The notes: generated from the sequence alone by a model not told the origin. Numbered from the stretch's first letter, positions 54,037 through 63,097 are shown. The stretch: 64,000 nt of DNA from CAJXZP01 sp963974475 (GCA_963974475.1 CAXBCR010000002.1:186001-250000); one strand, 5' to 3'. Made by a program: numbers and translations.

Positions 54037-54444
54037 TTGAAAATCATAATCTTAAAAAGCCTGGGTAAAATTATTTTTGCCATTTCAGTGCTACAATTTG
54101 CCGTAGGGGTGAGTTTAGCTCAGTCTTACGTGCCGTTTCCAACAGAAAATGCGCATTGGTTGGGTATTCAATATATTCATGAAACCTTTTATAGTGAATA
54201 TGAAATGATAGACGCTTTCCCAAATCCAGCACAAATCACTGTTTTTATAAATGTTCCAGGAAATTTGAGTACCATTTATACCTTAACCATTTATAATGCT
54301 TTAGGTAAGGTGGTTTTGGTAAAGCCGGATTTTACTAGTAATGAAGCTATTTCCATAATAAACTTTCAAAACGGAGTGTATTATTACCGATTGCAGAATC
54401 AATCGGGGTTAATTTATTATTCGGGGCGGTTTTTGAAAATGTAA
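54037..54444 (+). CDS. Small T9SS sorting-domain protein
   Basis: 135 residues from a TTG start (an in-frame stop lies 12 bases upstream, no ATG). A signal peptide (about 1-29, GVSLAQ) is followed by about 25 residues and then a full type A T9SS sorting domain (DAFPNPAQITVFINV, YTLTIYNALGKVVLV, INFQNGVYYYRLQNQSG). Having hardly any cargo, it resembles an isolated export signal. A decayed copy lies at 46820-46935 on the other side of the IS island. Confidence 0.75.
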   Translation: MKIIILKSLGKIIFAISVLQFAVGVSLAQSYVPFPTENAHWLGIQYIHETFYSEYEMIDAFPNPAQITVFINVPGNLSTIYTLTIYNALGKVVLVKPDFTSNEAISIINFQNGVYYYRLQNQSGLIYYSGRFLKM

Positions 54445-54576
54445 AAAAAATGCACATCTTGTCTTTGCAATCTTGCGATAAGGATAAGCGCTTCGTAATT
54501 TCATTTGGACAGCCTGAACTTTTGTGAAATTTGCGCTAAATCAATTTCCTATCTATACATACCTCACTCAAATTCA

Positions 54577-54584
54577 TATATTTG
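54577..54584 (+). promoter_or_regulatory. -7 promoter element of the acetyltransferase gene
   Basis: TATATTTG ends five bases before the ATG at 54590, predicting a leaderless mRNA as for mtaB. This supports the ATG over an upstream in-frame GTG (54524). Confidence 0.5.
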
Positions 54585-54589
54585 ATTCC

Positions 54590-55105
54590 ATGAATTGGAT
54601 TACCGAAACAAAGCGATTGGCATTACGAGAAATGAATGACCGGGACGCTGAAAGTGCCTATTTACTCAACCTAGATTCGGAAGTATATACGGGAGACGTT
54701 GCTTTTAAATCCATGGAAGAAGCTGCTGGTTTTTTACGGGATTATGATGATTACCAGCGAAATGGGTTTGGTAGATGGGCGGTGGTGAGTAAAGAAAACA
54801 CTCGGTTTTTAGGGTGGTGTGGACTCAAACTTCACCCGGAAGGTTTTGTGGATTTAGGTTTTCGATTTTTTAAAAAAGAATGGAACAAAGGTTATGCTAC
54901 CGAAGCATCGATGGCTTGTTTACGCTACGGATTTGAGGAATTGAATCTGCCTGAAATTATTGGACGTGTCGCTGCTCCAAACGTGGCATCCATAGCGGTG
55001 CTCAAAAAAGTAGGCATGGAATATTGGAAACAAGCGGAATGCAAAGGCATCAAAAACTCAGAAATTTACCGAATTTCAGGAACCAATTTCAGTCCTGAAT
55101 CGTGA
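54590..55105 (+). CDS. GNAT acetyltransferase
   Basis: 171 residues from the ATG at 54590 (MNWITETKRLALREM). The fold is seen in RLALREMNDRDAESAYLLN, the acetyl-CoA region GFRFFKKEWNKGYATEASMACLRYGF and IGRVAAPNVASIAVLKKVGMEYW. It belongs to the RimJ/RimL-like group and its substrate is unknown. A GTG 22 codons upstream is in frame but lies before the promoter element. Confidence 0.9.
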   Translation: MNWITETKRLALREMNDRDAESAYLLNLDSEVYTGDVAFKSMEEAAGFLRDYDDYQRNGFGRWAVVSKENTRFLGWCGLKLHPEGFVDLGFRFFKKEWNKGYATEASMACLRYGFEELNLPEIIGRVAAPNVASIAVLKKVGMEYWKQAECKGIKNSEIYRISGTNFSPES

Positions 55106-55140
55106 AATAAGCGTTTCATACCGTGGTAAATCTATTCGAC

Positions 55141-56016
55141 TTACCCCAATTCTGCTTTTAAGAAATCATCCACATTAGAAAATTCAAATTCGGGATATTC
55201 CGCCAAAAACTTAGCGGTAATCAATCCGCCTATGAGCGGTCTTTTTGCGGGTGGATTTAACTCAGCCGTACTTATGGGTTCCAACGTAACTTGATGACCA
55301 GGAATAGCCTTTAAAACCATTTGAGCCAACTGCATTCTATTCACAAAATCGGTTGAAGCAATATTGTAAATACCCGATTTATTATCGCGTAGTAGGAGGT
55401 AAGCCGCCCTTGCAATATCGGCCGCATTTACTGGAGTAGCGTATTGGTCGTAGGGTAATTTAAGGCTGTGAGCTTCTTTTGTTTGAGCAAGATTTATTAA
55501 GCGAGAAACAAAGTTTTTGTCGCGTTTTTCGTTTCCGTAAACATTTGTAATTCGCAACGACAAACTGTTTTTAATTTGGTTTAAAACCAAGGTTTCGGCC
55601 TCTAATTTATGTCTAGCATATACATTCAGCGGTTTTTCTTGAGCCTCTTCGGTGTAAGGTCCAGAGGTTCCGTCAAACACATAATCCGTACCGATATATA
55701 AGTATTTGGCGTTCACCTTTTCGGCAATTTTCAAGGTGTTAATTGCCGATACAACTGTTTTTTGATAACTTTCATCTTGGTTTTCTTCGCAATAATCCAC
55801 CCAAGTAAGCGCGCCACAATTAATGATAATGTCGGGGTTAAAACCGATGACATCAAAATTGGTATCTAAATTTAAATCTAGCGTATTAAAAGGAACGGTA
55901 TTCTCGGTTTCAAATGAAAAATGAGTACCTATAACCTCCAAGTCTTTCTTGGTTTTGAAGTATTTAAGCATGTTACCTCCAACGAGCCCTGAAGCGCCAA
56001 AAATCAAAATTTTCAT
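55141..56016 (-). CDS. RmlD-like sugar-nucleotide reductase (SDR)
   Basis: 291 residues. Rossmann start ILIFGASGLVGGNMLKYF; the active-site tyrosine-lysine pair in NVYARHKLEAE near residue 132; TDYVFDGTSGPYTEE as in dTDP-4-dehydrorhamnose reductases. It probably reduces a 4-keto sugar nucleotide for surface polysaccharide. RmlA/B/C partners are not in the window, so the exact sugar is open. Single gene. Confidence 0.9.
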   Translation of the reverse strand: MKILIFGASGLVGGNMLKYFKTKKDLEVIGTHFSFETENTVPFNTLDLNLDTNFDVIGFNPDIIINCGALTWVDYCEENQDESYQKTVVSAINTLKIAEKVNAKYLYIGTDYVFDGTSGPYTEEAQEKPLNVYARHKLEAETLVLNQIKNSLSLRITNVYGNEKRDKNFVSRLINLAQTKEAHSLKLPYDQYATPVNAADIARAAYLLLRDNKSGIYNIASTDFVNRMQLAQMVLKAIPGHQVTLEPISTAELNPPAKRPLIGGLITAKFLAEYPEFEFSNVDDFLKAELG

Positions 56017-56099
56017 AACGTAAGTTTATCAACCAAAAGTAGGTTTTAACGGTCAATGTTCTATTGTCTATTTTCTCTTTTATAAACCAAAAACTAGAT

Positions 56100-56107
56100 T
56101 ATTTTTG
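56100..56107 (+). promoter_or_regulatory. -7 promoter element of the AsmA-family gene
   Basis: TATTTTTG, 25 bases before the ATG at 56133. Confidence 0.45.
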
Positions 56108-56132
56108 AGGGAATAAACCTAATGAATCAAAT

Positions 56133-59042
56133 ATGAAAAAGTTTCTTGTTTTTCTGGGCATTTTTATGCTGTTAATAATTGCAATTATTGTTGCTATTCC
56201 TTTGATGTTCAAAGCCGAACTTCAAAAAATGGCGATGGACGAAGCCAATAAATCCGTAAACGCAAAAATCGAATTAGGGGATTTTGACTTGAGTTTAATT
56301 CCAAATTTTCCGCGTTTAACTGTAGAAATCTCTGATTTGAGTGTTACCGGAATTAACCAATTTGAAGGAGTTACCCTTTTTGGCGCTAAAACCATTACCA
56401 CCACTTTAGACGTTATGAAATTGTATAACGGAGATATTGAAATTGGTGAAGTTGGAGTAGATGGCGTAGATGTCAATGTGATTGTACTCAAAGACGGTAC
56501 TGCCAATTATGACATTGCTATTGAAGCTGACAATGCAACTGTTGAGGAGGTGGACGAAGCTCCGGAAGAGATGTCTGAAGGAGAAGAATCATCTGATTTC
56601 AAAATGAAATTGCAACGCTATTATATTCATAATTTCAACTTGACCTATGACGACCAGCAAGGGGATATGTTTTTTGAGCTAAAAAACATGAACCATGATG
56701 GGAAAGGCGACTTTACGTTGGCTCAGTTTATTTTAGAGACAAAAACCACCGTTGAATCCATGAGTTTTAAAATGGAAGGCGATGAATTATTGAAGAAAGC
56801 TTCCTTGAATTCTGAAATTAATATGGCTATGGATATGGACCAAATGCGTTTCCAATTTGATACCACTTATATTCAGCTTAATGCATTGGTTTTAAACGTA
56901 GATGGATGGTTGGCTATGCCAAACGATTCGATTGATATGGATATTGCCATGTCGTCTAGAAACAACTCGTTTAAAGAATTATTTTCTCTTATTCCTAATG
57001 CGTATATAGCCGATTATGCGGATGTGAAGGTAAAAGGAAGCATGTCATTTGGCGCTGCTTTTAAAGGAATTTATTACGAAGATATGATGCCCGCATTCGA
57101 GATTAATTTGGGTGTAAAGAACGGAGAAGTTAAATATCCTGATTTGCCTGCTACTGCTGAAAATATTGGAATAGACTTGGCTATTAATTCTCCTGGTAGT
57201 GATTTAGGAAATATGGTGGTGGACTTGAAAAAAGCCCATTTAGAATTAGCCGACAACTTCTTTGATATGTCTATGCGGATTAAAAAATCCATTACGAATC
57301 CCACCATGACGGGTAATTTCAAAATGGATTTTGATTTGGCTACTTTACCTACTATGATGCCGGTGGAAGAAGGTGAAGAGTATAAAGGAAAATTAAAAAC
57401 AGACCTGAACTTTAAGGCAGATGTAAACAGTTTAGATAACGAGCAATACGATAAAATTGAAGCGGATGGTTTATTTGAAGCTTGGGACATTGAGTATGAT
57501 GATGGAACAGGCGGTATTCCAATGAATATTAGTCATATCGCGATGAAATTTGATATGAACAAGGTGGATTTAACCGCTTTTGACGCCACGGTGGGCAAAT
57601 CGGATGTGCATGCCATTGGAACGTTAGAAAACTTTATTCCTTGGTACATGACTGAAGCCACTTTAAAAGGCGGATTAGAATTTAGCTCCACTTATTTTGA
57701 TGTAGATGAGTGGATGACGGATGAACCAGAAACTGAAGTGGCTGCTACCGAAGTGCCTGAGTCTACCGATGAGGTAACTCCAGATTCTGCGGTGGCTGAG
57801 ACCTATGAAATTCCAACTAATATTGATTTTGTAATGAATTCCAAAATGAAATTGATTGGATATGATAGCATGAAAATTGAAGATTTGGTAGGAACCATTA
57901 TCATTAGAAACGGACAGGTTATTTTTCAAAATGTAGCCGTAAATATGTTTGAAGGAAATGCCACTATGGATGGTGTTTTTGACCCAACAACGGCACCTCA
58001 AAAACCTACTTATGTGTTTGATATGGGAATTCATAATTGGGGAATTAATCCGGTGGCAATTACGTTTAATACCATAGACAAATTAGCTCCGATTCTTAAA
58101 ACCACATCGGGCACCTTTAGTACGGATATGCATATTGATGGTTCTTTGGATGCGAATTTGGACCCCATTTTAGAGGAACTTTCTTTTGATGGAATTTCTA
58201 CTACCAAAAATGTAGAAATTCATTCTAAAAGCTTGGAGAAATTGAATGGAATTACCAAAACAACGGATTACAATCCGATGAAAGCGGAAGATCTTACCTT
58301 CAAATATAGATGTGTGAACGGGGTATTGGAAATTGAACCATTTGAAGTGAAAGTGGGGAGTCAAAAAGCCAAAATATCTGGAACAACCAATTTAAATCAA
58401 GATATTAATTACCTAATTGACACCAAAATTAAGACTTCAGAAATGGGAGCTGGTGCAGATGCAGTTATTGGCCAATTGAATGGATTATTGGCTAGCAATG
58501 GAGTAAAAGCCGAAGTGCCAGATGTAATTCCGGTAATGATTTCCGTAACAGGAAAAATGGATGACCCTGTGTTTAAACCCGTGTTTGGCAAAGGCGAAGC
58601 ATCTAAAGGGGCCAAAGAGCAAGTAAAAGAAATAGTGAAGGAGCAGATAAAAGAGGTTAAAGAGGATGTAAAAAAGCAGGCCCAAGCCGAAGCTGATAAA
58701 ATTATGGCCGATGCGCGTAAGCAACAAGAAGACTTAATGAATGAAGCTCGTAAACAGGCAGCTGAACTCAATAAGGAAGCGAAAAAATTGGGTGTACAAT
58801 TAAAGGCAGAAGCTGATAAGCAAGGCAAAGATTTAATTAGTCAAGCCACGAATCCTTTAACAAAAATAGCTGCAGAAAAAGGCGCAGTAGAATTGAATAA
58901 GCAAGCCGACAAAAAAGCAAAACAATTGGAAGCCGAGGCCGATAAACAAGGTAAAGCCGCTTTAGCTAAAGCGCAACAACAATCGGATAAGATTATGGCT
59001 GAGGCCAAGAAAAAAGCGGACGCAAAAATTCAAGGACTTTAA
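56133..59042 (+). CDS. AsmA-family envelope protein with coiled-coil tail
   Basis: 969 residues. An N-terminal membrane anchor (about 5-27) is followed by a long beta-rich AsmA/TamB-like region (about 30-820): start LGDFDLSLIPNFPRLTVEISDL and repeated DLS/DMDMA strands, then the AsmA_2-type end GTTNLNQDINYLIDTKIKTSEM. From about 830 to 969 comes a K/E/A/Q-rich coiled coil with repeated EADKQGK units. AsmA-like proteins form periplasmic bridges for lipid transport to the outer membrane. The charged tail is a lineage-type addition. Single gene. Confidence 0.88.
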   Translation: MKKFLVFLGIFMLLIIAIIVAIPLMFKAELQKMAMDEANKSVNAKIELGDFDLSLIPNFPRLTVEISDLSVTGINQFEGVTLFGAKTITTTLDVMKLYNGDIEIGEVGVDGVDVNVIVLKDGTANYDIAIEADNATVEEVDEAPEEMSEGEESSDFKMKLQRYYIHNFNLTYDDQQGDMFFELKNMNHDGKGDFTLAQFILETKTTVESMSFKMEGDELLKKASLNSEINMAMDMDQMRFQFDTTYIQLNALVLNVDGWLAMPNDSIDMDIAMSSRNNSFKELFSLIPNAYIADYADVKVKGSMSFGAAFKGIYYEDMMPAFEINLGVKNGEVKYPDLPATAENIGIDLAINSPGSDLGNMVVDLKKAHLELADNFFDMSMRIKKSITNPTMTGNFKMDFDLATLPTMMPVEEGEEYKGKLKTDLNFKADVNSLDNEQYDKIEADGLFEAWDIEYDDGTGGIPMNISHIAMKFDMNKVDLTAFDATVGKSDVHAIGTLENFIPWYMTEATLKGGLEFSSTYFDVDEWMTDEPETEVAATEVPESTDEVTPDSAVAETYEIPTNIDFVMNSKMKLIGYDSMKIEDLVGTIIIRNGQVIFQNVAVNMFEGNATMDGVFDPTTAPQKPTYVFDMGIHNWGINPVAITFNTIDKLAPILKTTSGTFSTDMHIDGSLDANLDPILEELSFDGISTTKNVEIHSKSLEKLNGITKTTDYNPMKAEDLTFKYRCVNGVLEIEPFEVKVGSQKAKISGTTNLNQDINYLIDTKIKTSEMGAGADAVIGQLNGLLASNGVKAEVPDVIPVMISVTGKMDDPVFKPVFGKGEASKGAKEQVKEIVKEQIKEVKEDVKKQAQAEADKIMADARKQQEDLMNEARKQAAELNKEAKKLGVQLKAEADKQGKDLISQATNPLTKIAAEKGAVELNKQADKKAKQLEAEADKQGKAALAKAQQQSDKIMAEAKKKADAKIQGL

Positions 59043-59155
59043 AAGAGACGTTCGTAACAAAATAGGAGAGCAGCAGGAAAGAAATTAGAAAAAATTCAAA
59101 CATTGCTGAAAAGAAATTTATTATTGCAAGTAAAATATTATTGAAAAACACACAG

Positions 59156-59461
59156 ATGAAAAAAATTATTTTAACAGTAGCCACAATCATGGCATTAGGA
59201 AGTTGTTCAAGCACGAAAAATGCTACCACTAGTTCATTAACAAATATGGCCGCGAGTCAATTGTTGTCTTCGTTAACAAAAAATTCAAGCATGGATGATA
59301 TCACCAAGCTTTTTGGATTATTAGATTTAAATAAAGATAATTCCATTTCAAAAGATGAAGCAGTGGGTGATGTAGCCAGTAATTTTGATTTTCTAGACTC
59401 CGACAAAAGTGGCGGGTTAGGATTAGCTGAATTAGGTGGACTATTGGGATTACTTAAATAG
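59156..59461 (+). CDS. EF-hand lipoprotein
   Basis: 101 residues from the ATG at 59156 (MKKIILTVATIMALGSCSS); an in-frame TTG at 59141 is less likely. The lipobox LGSC gives a lipidated cysteine at residue 17. Two EF-hand-type calcium loops lie in the C-terminal half: DLNKDNSISKDE and DSDKSGGLGLAE, spaced as a pair. It is a probable periplasmic or outer-membrane calcium-binding lipoprotein with its own terminator. Confidence 0.85.
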   Translation: MKKIILTVATIMALGSCSSTKNATTSSLTNMAASQLLSSLTKNSSMDDITKLFGLLDLNKDNSISKDEAVGDVASNFDFLDSDKSGGLGLAELGGLLGLLK

Positions 59462-59503
59462 GCAAAATCTAGAAAGAGTCCAGTAAAATAGAAGATTCTG
59501 AAA

Positions 59504-59535
59504 GCCTTAAGCATTTTATGTTTAAGGCTTTTTTT
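59504..59535 (+). terminator. Rho-independent terminator of the EF-hand gene
   Basis: GCCTTAA and TTAAGGC form a 7-bp stem with an 11-base loop, followed by TTTTTTT. Confidence 0.88.
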
Positions 59536-59619
59536 ATGAGTCAATTACCCTTTTTTTAGGAGAAAAAAAATATCTTTCTTTTATGACTAACACCATGGAA
59601 TTAATCCGAAAAGAGCTAT

Positions 59620-59627
59620 TACTTTTG
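59620..59627 (+). promoter_or_regulatory. -7 promoter element of the MarC gene
   Basis: TACTTTTG followed by C, 23 bases before the ATG at 59651. Confidence 0.5.
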
Positions 59628-59650
59628 CAAAAAAAATAATTGCTTTAAGA

Positions 59651-60295
59651 ATGGAAATAGAAGGGCTTTATACATACGCAATTTTGGTGTTTACCTCGTA
59701 TTTTACGTTGATAAATCCCATCGGTTCCATGCCTGTATTTTTGGGTATGACCTCCACCTTAGACCAATCACAACGTAAAGCAACCGCCAGAAAAGCGGTA
59801 ATTGTTGCGTTTTTCACCTTATTGGTATTCGCCTTTTCTGGGCAATTGATGTTTTCATTTTTCGGAATATCCGTAAATAGTTTTAGAATAGTGGGCGGGA
59901 TAATTTTCTTTATCATGGGCCAAGACATGTTGCATGCGCGATTGGGTAAAATGAAATTTAATGACGAAGCCGAAATACACTCCTATGTAAGTGATATTTC
60001 TATTACACCATTGGCCATCCCTATGATTGCTGGTCCGGGTGCGATAACCAACTCTATCGTTTTGATGGATGATGCAAATACACTTGAAAAAAAGGCAGTT
60101 TTAATCGCTATTATGATATTAATAATGGGTCTGACCTATTTGATTTTTGTGAGCGCTACCAAGATTTCAGAGGTATTGGGTGATACGGGTAACCGGGTGT
60201 TGATGAAACTAATGGGACTTATTGTTATGGTTATTGCGGTAGAGTTCTTTTTTAGTGGACTCACGCCAATTCTTCAAGGTATTTTTAAGATATAA
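59651..60295 (+). CDS. MarC-family membrane protein
   Basis: 214 residues with six membrane helices. MarC/UPF0056 marks are YFTLINPIGSMPVFLGMT near residue 19, the GGIIFFIMGQDML helix and SITPLAIPMIAGPGAITNSIVL. Function of the family is unsettled (once linked to multiple antibiotic resistance). Single gene with its own promoter element. Confidence 0.93.
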   Translation: MEIEGLYTYAILVFTSYFTLINPIGSMPVFLGMTSTLDQSQRKATARKAVIVAFFTLLVFAFSGQLMFSFFGISVNSFRIVGGIIFFIMGQDMLHARLGKMKFNDEAEIHSYVSDISITPLAIPMIAGPGAITNSIVLMDDANTLEKKAVLIAIMILIMGLTYLIFVSATKISEVLGDTGNRVLMKLMGLIVMVIAVEFFFSGLTPILQGIFKI

Positions 60296-60485
60296 CATTT
60301 TTTAATACAATTATTGAGACAAATTGAGCTTTTGTTTGATTTATTAATATCCCTTTCCTATATTGTCAGCTGAAAAATACGGTAGATTTAAGGGATTAAA
60401 TTCCTAATTGTTAATTAGTTCAACATATTTTCTATACGCATTTCGGATACAGTTTTTAATATAAAAAGAAGAAATAATAGCAGTT

Positions 60486-60710
60486 ATGGGAAGACCTCCA
60501 ACGAAACCGAAGAAACTTAGGGATGGATATTACATTGAAGTAAGAAACAGAGGAGCAAATTCGGGAATTAAACTCGTTCGTGATACTGAGGAACAAATGA
60601 ACCATGCTATTGAAGAATATAGCCGCTCGAAAGATGTAGTTGTTTTAGGTCAAAGCGTTAATGGTAAGTTTTTGAAGGATTCTAAAAAACAAAAAAAGAA
60701 GAAGTTATAA
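60486..60710 (+). CDS. Small basic conserved protein
   Basis: 74 residues, function not recognised. It starts GRPPTKPKKLRDGYYIEVRN, an AT-hook-like GRPP plus basic patch, then a predicted beta-alpha unit (GIKLVRDTEEQMNHAIEEYSRSKDVVVLG) and ends in a lysine run (KKQKKKKL). Charge and size suggest nucleic-acid or ribosome association. A strong terminator follows. Confidence 0.75.
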   Translation: MGRPPTKPKKLRDGYYIEVRNRGANSGIKLVRDTEEQMNHAIEEYSRSKDVVVLGQSVNGKFLKDSKKQKKKKL

Positions 60711-60747
60711 GACCTCTAGAAGCTACATGCTAGCAATAAAATTATTA

Positions 60748-60781
60748 AAGCCCCATGTTTTGGTTAACATGGGGCTTTTTT
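60748..60781 (+). terminator. Rho-independent terminator, possibly bidirectional
   Basis: AAGCCCCATGTT and AACATGGGGCTT form a 12-bp perfect stem with loop TTGGTT followed by TTTT; it lies between two convergent genes. Confidence 0.92.
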
Positions 60782-60802
60782 GTTTTAATAAGTTAGTTGC
60801 CT

Positions 60803-62479
60803 TTAAAATCGGTAGGCAACCCCCGCATTTATTCCATATAAAAGATATTTGCTGTTTAGCCCAGCCGATGGATTGTACATAGAATTTAAATTCATTTTTA
60901 ATTGAGGTCTGAGGTTAAGTTGCCAATTATCAGAAATAGCATAGCCTATTTCTGTACGAAACAAGAAATTGTATTGTACACTATTAAATAATCCCCTCGT
61001 TGTAGAAGCCAATGCAATAGGGTCGCCATATTTAATGTATTGACCACTGGCCCCCGCAAGGAAGCCCACAGAAGCTCCGGAGCTCACCTGAAATGTAAAC
61101 TGATGCAAATAGAAGGAATACGTGGCTAATACTGGGATTTCAATCCATGTTACGGTTTGCTGGGCACTCCATTCGTGCTGAACCGAATCTATTTGATTAT
61201 GGCGTTGTAATTTAAGCAGGGTGTCCTGACGTTCGGGATAATTGTACCAACCTCCGAGCCACCATGTACTATCTTTTATAGAAACCACGGTGCGTGTATA
61301 TTCAAAATAGGGGGTGGTAGTTGTTTGAATTTCCGACCATTGTTGTTGTTCGTTGGTAAGATTTAAATCTACACCTATTTGTACTCCCCAATGCTTACTC
61401 ATGTCGTAAGTAAAGCTGATTTCCATATTCTTTTGAGAAGCTTTATTCACTATTCCGCTGGGTGAGTTATTCAATGGCTGACTCCAAAGGTAACCAGCCA
61501 TGATACGCAGCGTATATGGGCTATATAACGGTTTATGAGGTTCAAATTCTCGAATAAGTGGGGTGGCATCGGTGTAGGAAAGGGGTAAGTTCAATAAATC
61601 ATTGGTTTCCATTTCATGAATTTGAGCTGCATGGAATTCGTTATTTAAATCAGATTTAGAATTTAATTTTTTGAAATCCTTATTTTGAATGGATGGATAG
61701 GATGAAGTGGACCCAAGGGAATTTTCTTTTTTATGGGATGCCTTAAATCCGGTTGCTACTACAGTTTTGGTGGATGTGGTTGCATCGGAATCGCTAGAAT
61801 GATTCGTTGTAGCATGATTTTTATTATCCGTCAAATCAGCATTCTCAGCATCATTGGTTTTTTGATTACGCGCTACATTTGTTGAAGTATTTCCAGAAAT
61901 AGGATTAACCGTTTGGGATGAAACCGATTTGTTGCTGGAAGAATTACTTATCCGTAAAGACGAGTGGTTTGTTGCATGCAATGCATTCAAAATAGGTGTA
62001 GAAGCGGTACTTTTAGTTTTGGTGTTTGATGATTTAAGTGCTATAGGAAGGTTGGTTTTGATATCTTCCTGTCCTAGAGTTGAGGCCTCAGCGGGCTCTG
62101 ATTTTGATTCTTTCCTATTTGTTGCATTTTTTAGTTTTGAATTATAATGGACAGTTTCATTCGTTTTAATCTTTGAATTATCGGTAACCAAAACCATTGA
62201 TTCTGTGGGTGTTTGAATATTTTTAATAGTGGATTTCTCGGTAGTTTGGTTATTATTTACGGCCAATTCATCGGGAGTAGAATCCGATATCATTAGCGAA
62301 GAAATACCTATTACGGTAGCCGAAGCCAATACCATAAAGGCTTTGCCTGCATACCATGGGGTAGCGGTTACGGCTAGTTGGGGTTGAACACCTTCCCAAA
62401 AAGAAGGTTCAAATAAATGCTCTTGGCCGCTAAAAGCTTCCTTAAACATTTTGTCTAAGTTTTCGTCACCTCTACTCAT
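60803..62479 (-). CDS. Dual-membrane-spanning anti-sigma-like protein (cytosolic segment, one TM, disordered linker, outer-membrane barrel)
   Basis: 558 residues. Residues 1-42 are a short acidic cytosolic segment (EEAFSGQEHLFEPSFWEG-type), 43-64 one membrane helix, about 65-300 a long S/T/N/K-rich disordered stretch able to cross the periplasm, and about 320-558 a beta barrel with strands ending in GINAGVAYRF, the outer-membrane C-terminal phenylalanine. The gene overlaps the ECF sigma gene by ATGA. The layout matches dual-membrane-spanning anti-sigma factors reported from Bacteroides, which pass outer-membrane signals to a cytosolic sigma factor. Binding of this sigma factor is inferred from coupling. 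Confidence 0.78.
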   Translation of the reverse strand: MSRGDENLDKMFKEAFSGQEHLFEPSFWEGVQPQLAVTATPWYAGKAFMVLASATVIGISSLMISDSTPDELAVNNNQTTEKSTIKNIQTPTESMVLVTDNSKIKTNETVHYNSKLKNATNRKESKSEPAEASTLGQEDIKTNLPIALKSSNTKTKSTASTPILNALHATNHSSLRISNSSSNKSVSSQTVNPISGNTSTNVARNQKTNDAENADLTDNKNHATTNHSSDSDATTSTKTVVATGFKASHKKENSLGSTSSYPSIQNKDFKKLNSKSDLNNEFHAAQIHEMETNDLLNLPLSYTDATPLIREFEPHKPLYSPYTLRIMAGYLWSQPLNNSPSGIVNKASQKNMEISFTYDMSKHWGVQIGVDLNLTNEQQQWSEIQTTTTPYFEYTRTVVSIKDSTWWLGGWYNYPERQDTLLKLQRHNQIDSVQHEWSAQQTVTWIEIPVLATYSFYLHQFTFQVSSGASVGFLAGASGQYIKYGDPIALASTTRGLFNSVQYNFLFRTEIGYAISDNWQLNLRPQLKMNLNSMYNPSAGLNSKYLLYGINAGVAYRF

Positions 62480-63045
62480 ATGGCGATTGCTTTATTAGTG
62501 TTTAATGATTTGGTAACTGCTACCTTTAAATTTTTTCGTGCTTCGGCAAGAAGCCATTTGGAAGTGCCCAATGGAATTTCAACCATTTCGGCAATTTCCT
62601 TGTGGGTATAGCCATCTATTACAAACAGATTAAAAACCTCTTTTTGAGCCAACGGCAAACTATGAATGAGGTGCTTAATGTGGTCCACATCTATTTGTTC
62701 CATTATTTCATTGTAAGAATAATGGTCAAATTCTTTACTACCCGAATCCAATGAAGTGGGTACAAAAACCTCCTTTGTTTTACGTTGACTTTTATACGCA
62801 TTGATGATGGTATTTATCATGATTCTTTTAATCCATCGATCCCAAGGCACCTCTGCTTTGTATTTGTTCAGGTTTTGGGTTATTTTCAAAAAGGCTTGAT
62901 TCAAAACCGGAGCAGCCTCCTCTTTATTTCGGTAATAACGCGCACAAACCGACATAAGGTCAGAAAAACAAAGCTTATACAATTCGTAGTATGCTTTTTC
63001 TTCGCCCTGTACACAGCGTTGCAATAGGTCTTTTTTTACCGTCAT
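62476..63045 (-). CDS. ECF RNA polymerase sigma factor
   Basis: 189 residues. Region 2 (about 22-90) includes YYRNKEEAAPVLNQAFLKITQNL and WIKRIMINTIINAYKS. Region 4 (about 120-175) includes LPLAQKEVFNLFVIDGYTHKEIAEMVEIPLGTSKWLLAEARKNL with its HTH. It directs polymerase to a small regulon, probably envelope genes. The downstream overlapping gene is its likely anti-sigma partner. A terminator hairpin ends right at its ATG, so its own promoter must be upstream of, or within, that region. Confidence 0.94.
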   Translation of the reverse strand: MTVKKDLLQRCVQGEEKAYYELYKLCFSDLMSVCARYYRNKEEAAPVLNQAFLKITQNLNKYKAEVPWDRWIKRIMINTIINAYKSQRKTKEVFVPTSLDSGSKEFDHYSYNEIMEQIDVDHIKHLIHSLPLAQKEVFNLFVIDGYTHKEIAEMVEIPLGTSKWLLAEARKNLKVAVTKSLNTNKAIAI

Positions 63046-63088
63046 AAAAAAAACCAGAGCAAGTCACATTGGGTGACTTACTCTGGTT
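63046..63088 (-). terminator. Terminator of the T9SS gene, abutting the sigma-factor start
   Basis: On the minus strand AACCAGAG-T-AAGTCAC pairs with GTGACTT-G-CTCTGGTT (one bulged mismatch) and a T-run follows, ending one base before the sigma ATG. Confidence 0.88.
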
Positions 63089-63097
63089 GAAAGGGAT

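Noticed and set aside
54524..54589. GTG start of the acetyltransferase
   Set aside because: The extension lies upstream of a TATATTTG element and adds residues not seen in GNAT proteins.
58409..58828. Long minus-strand open frames inside the AsmA gene and similar shadows elsewhere
   Set aside because: They lie opposite well-supported genes, have biased shadow composition and no recognisable domains.
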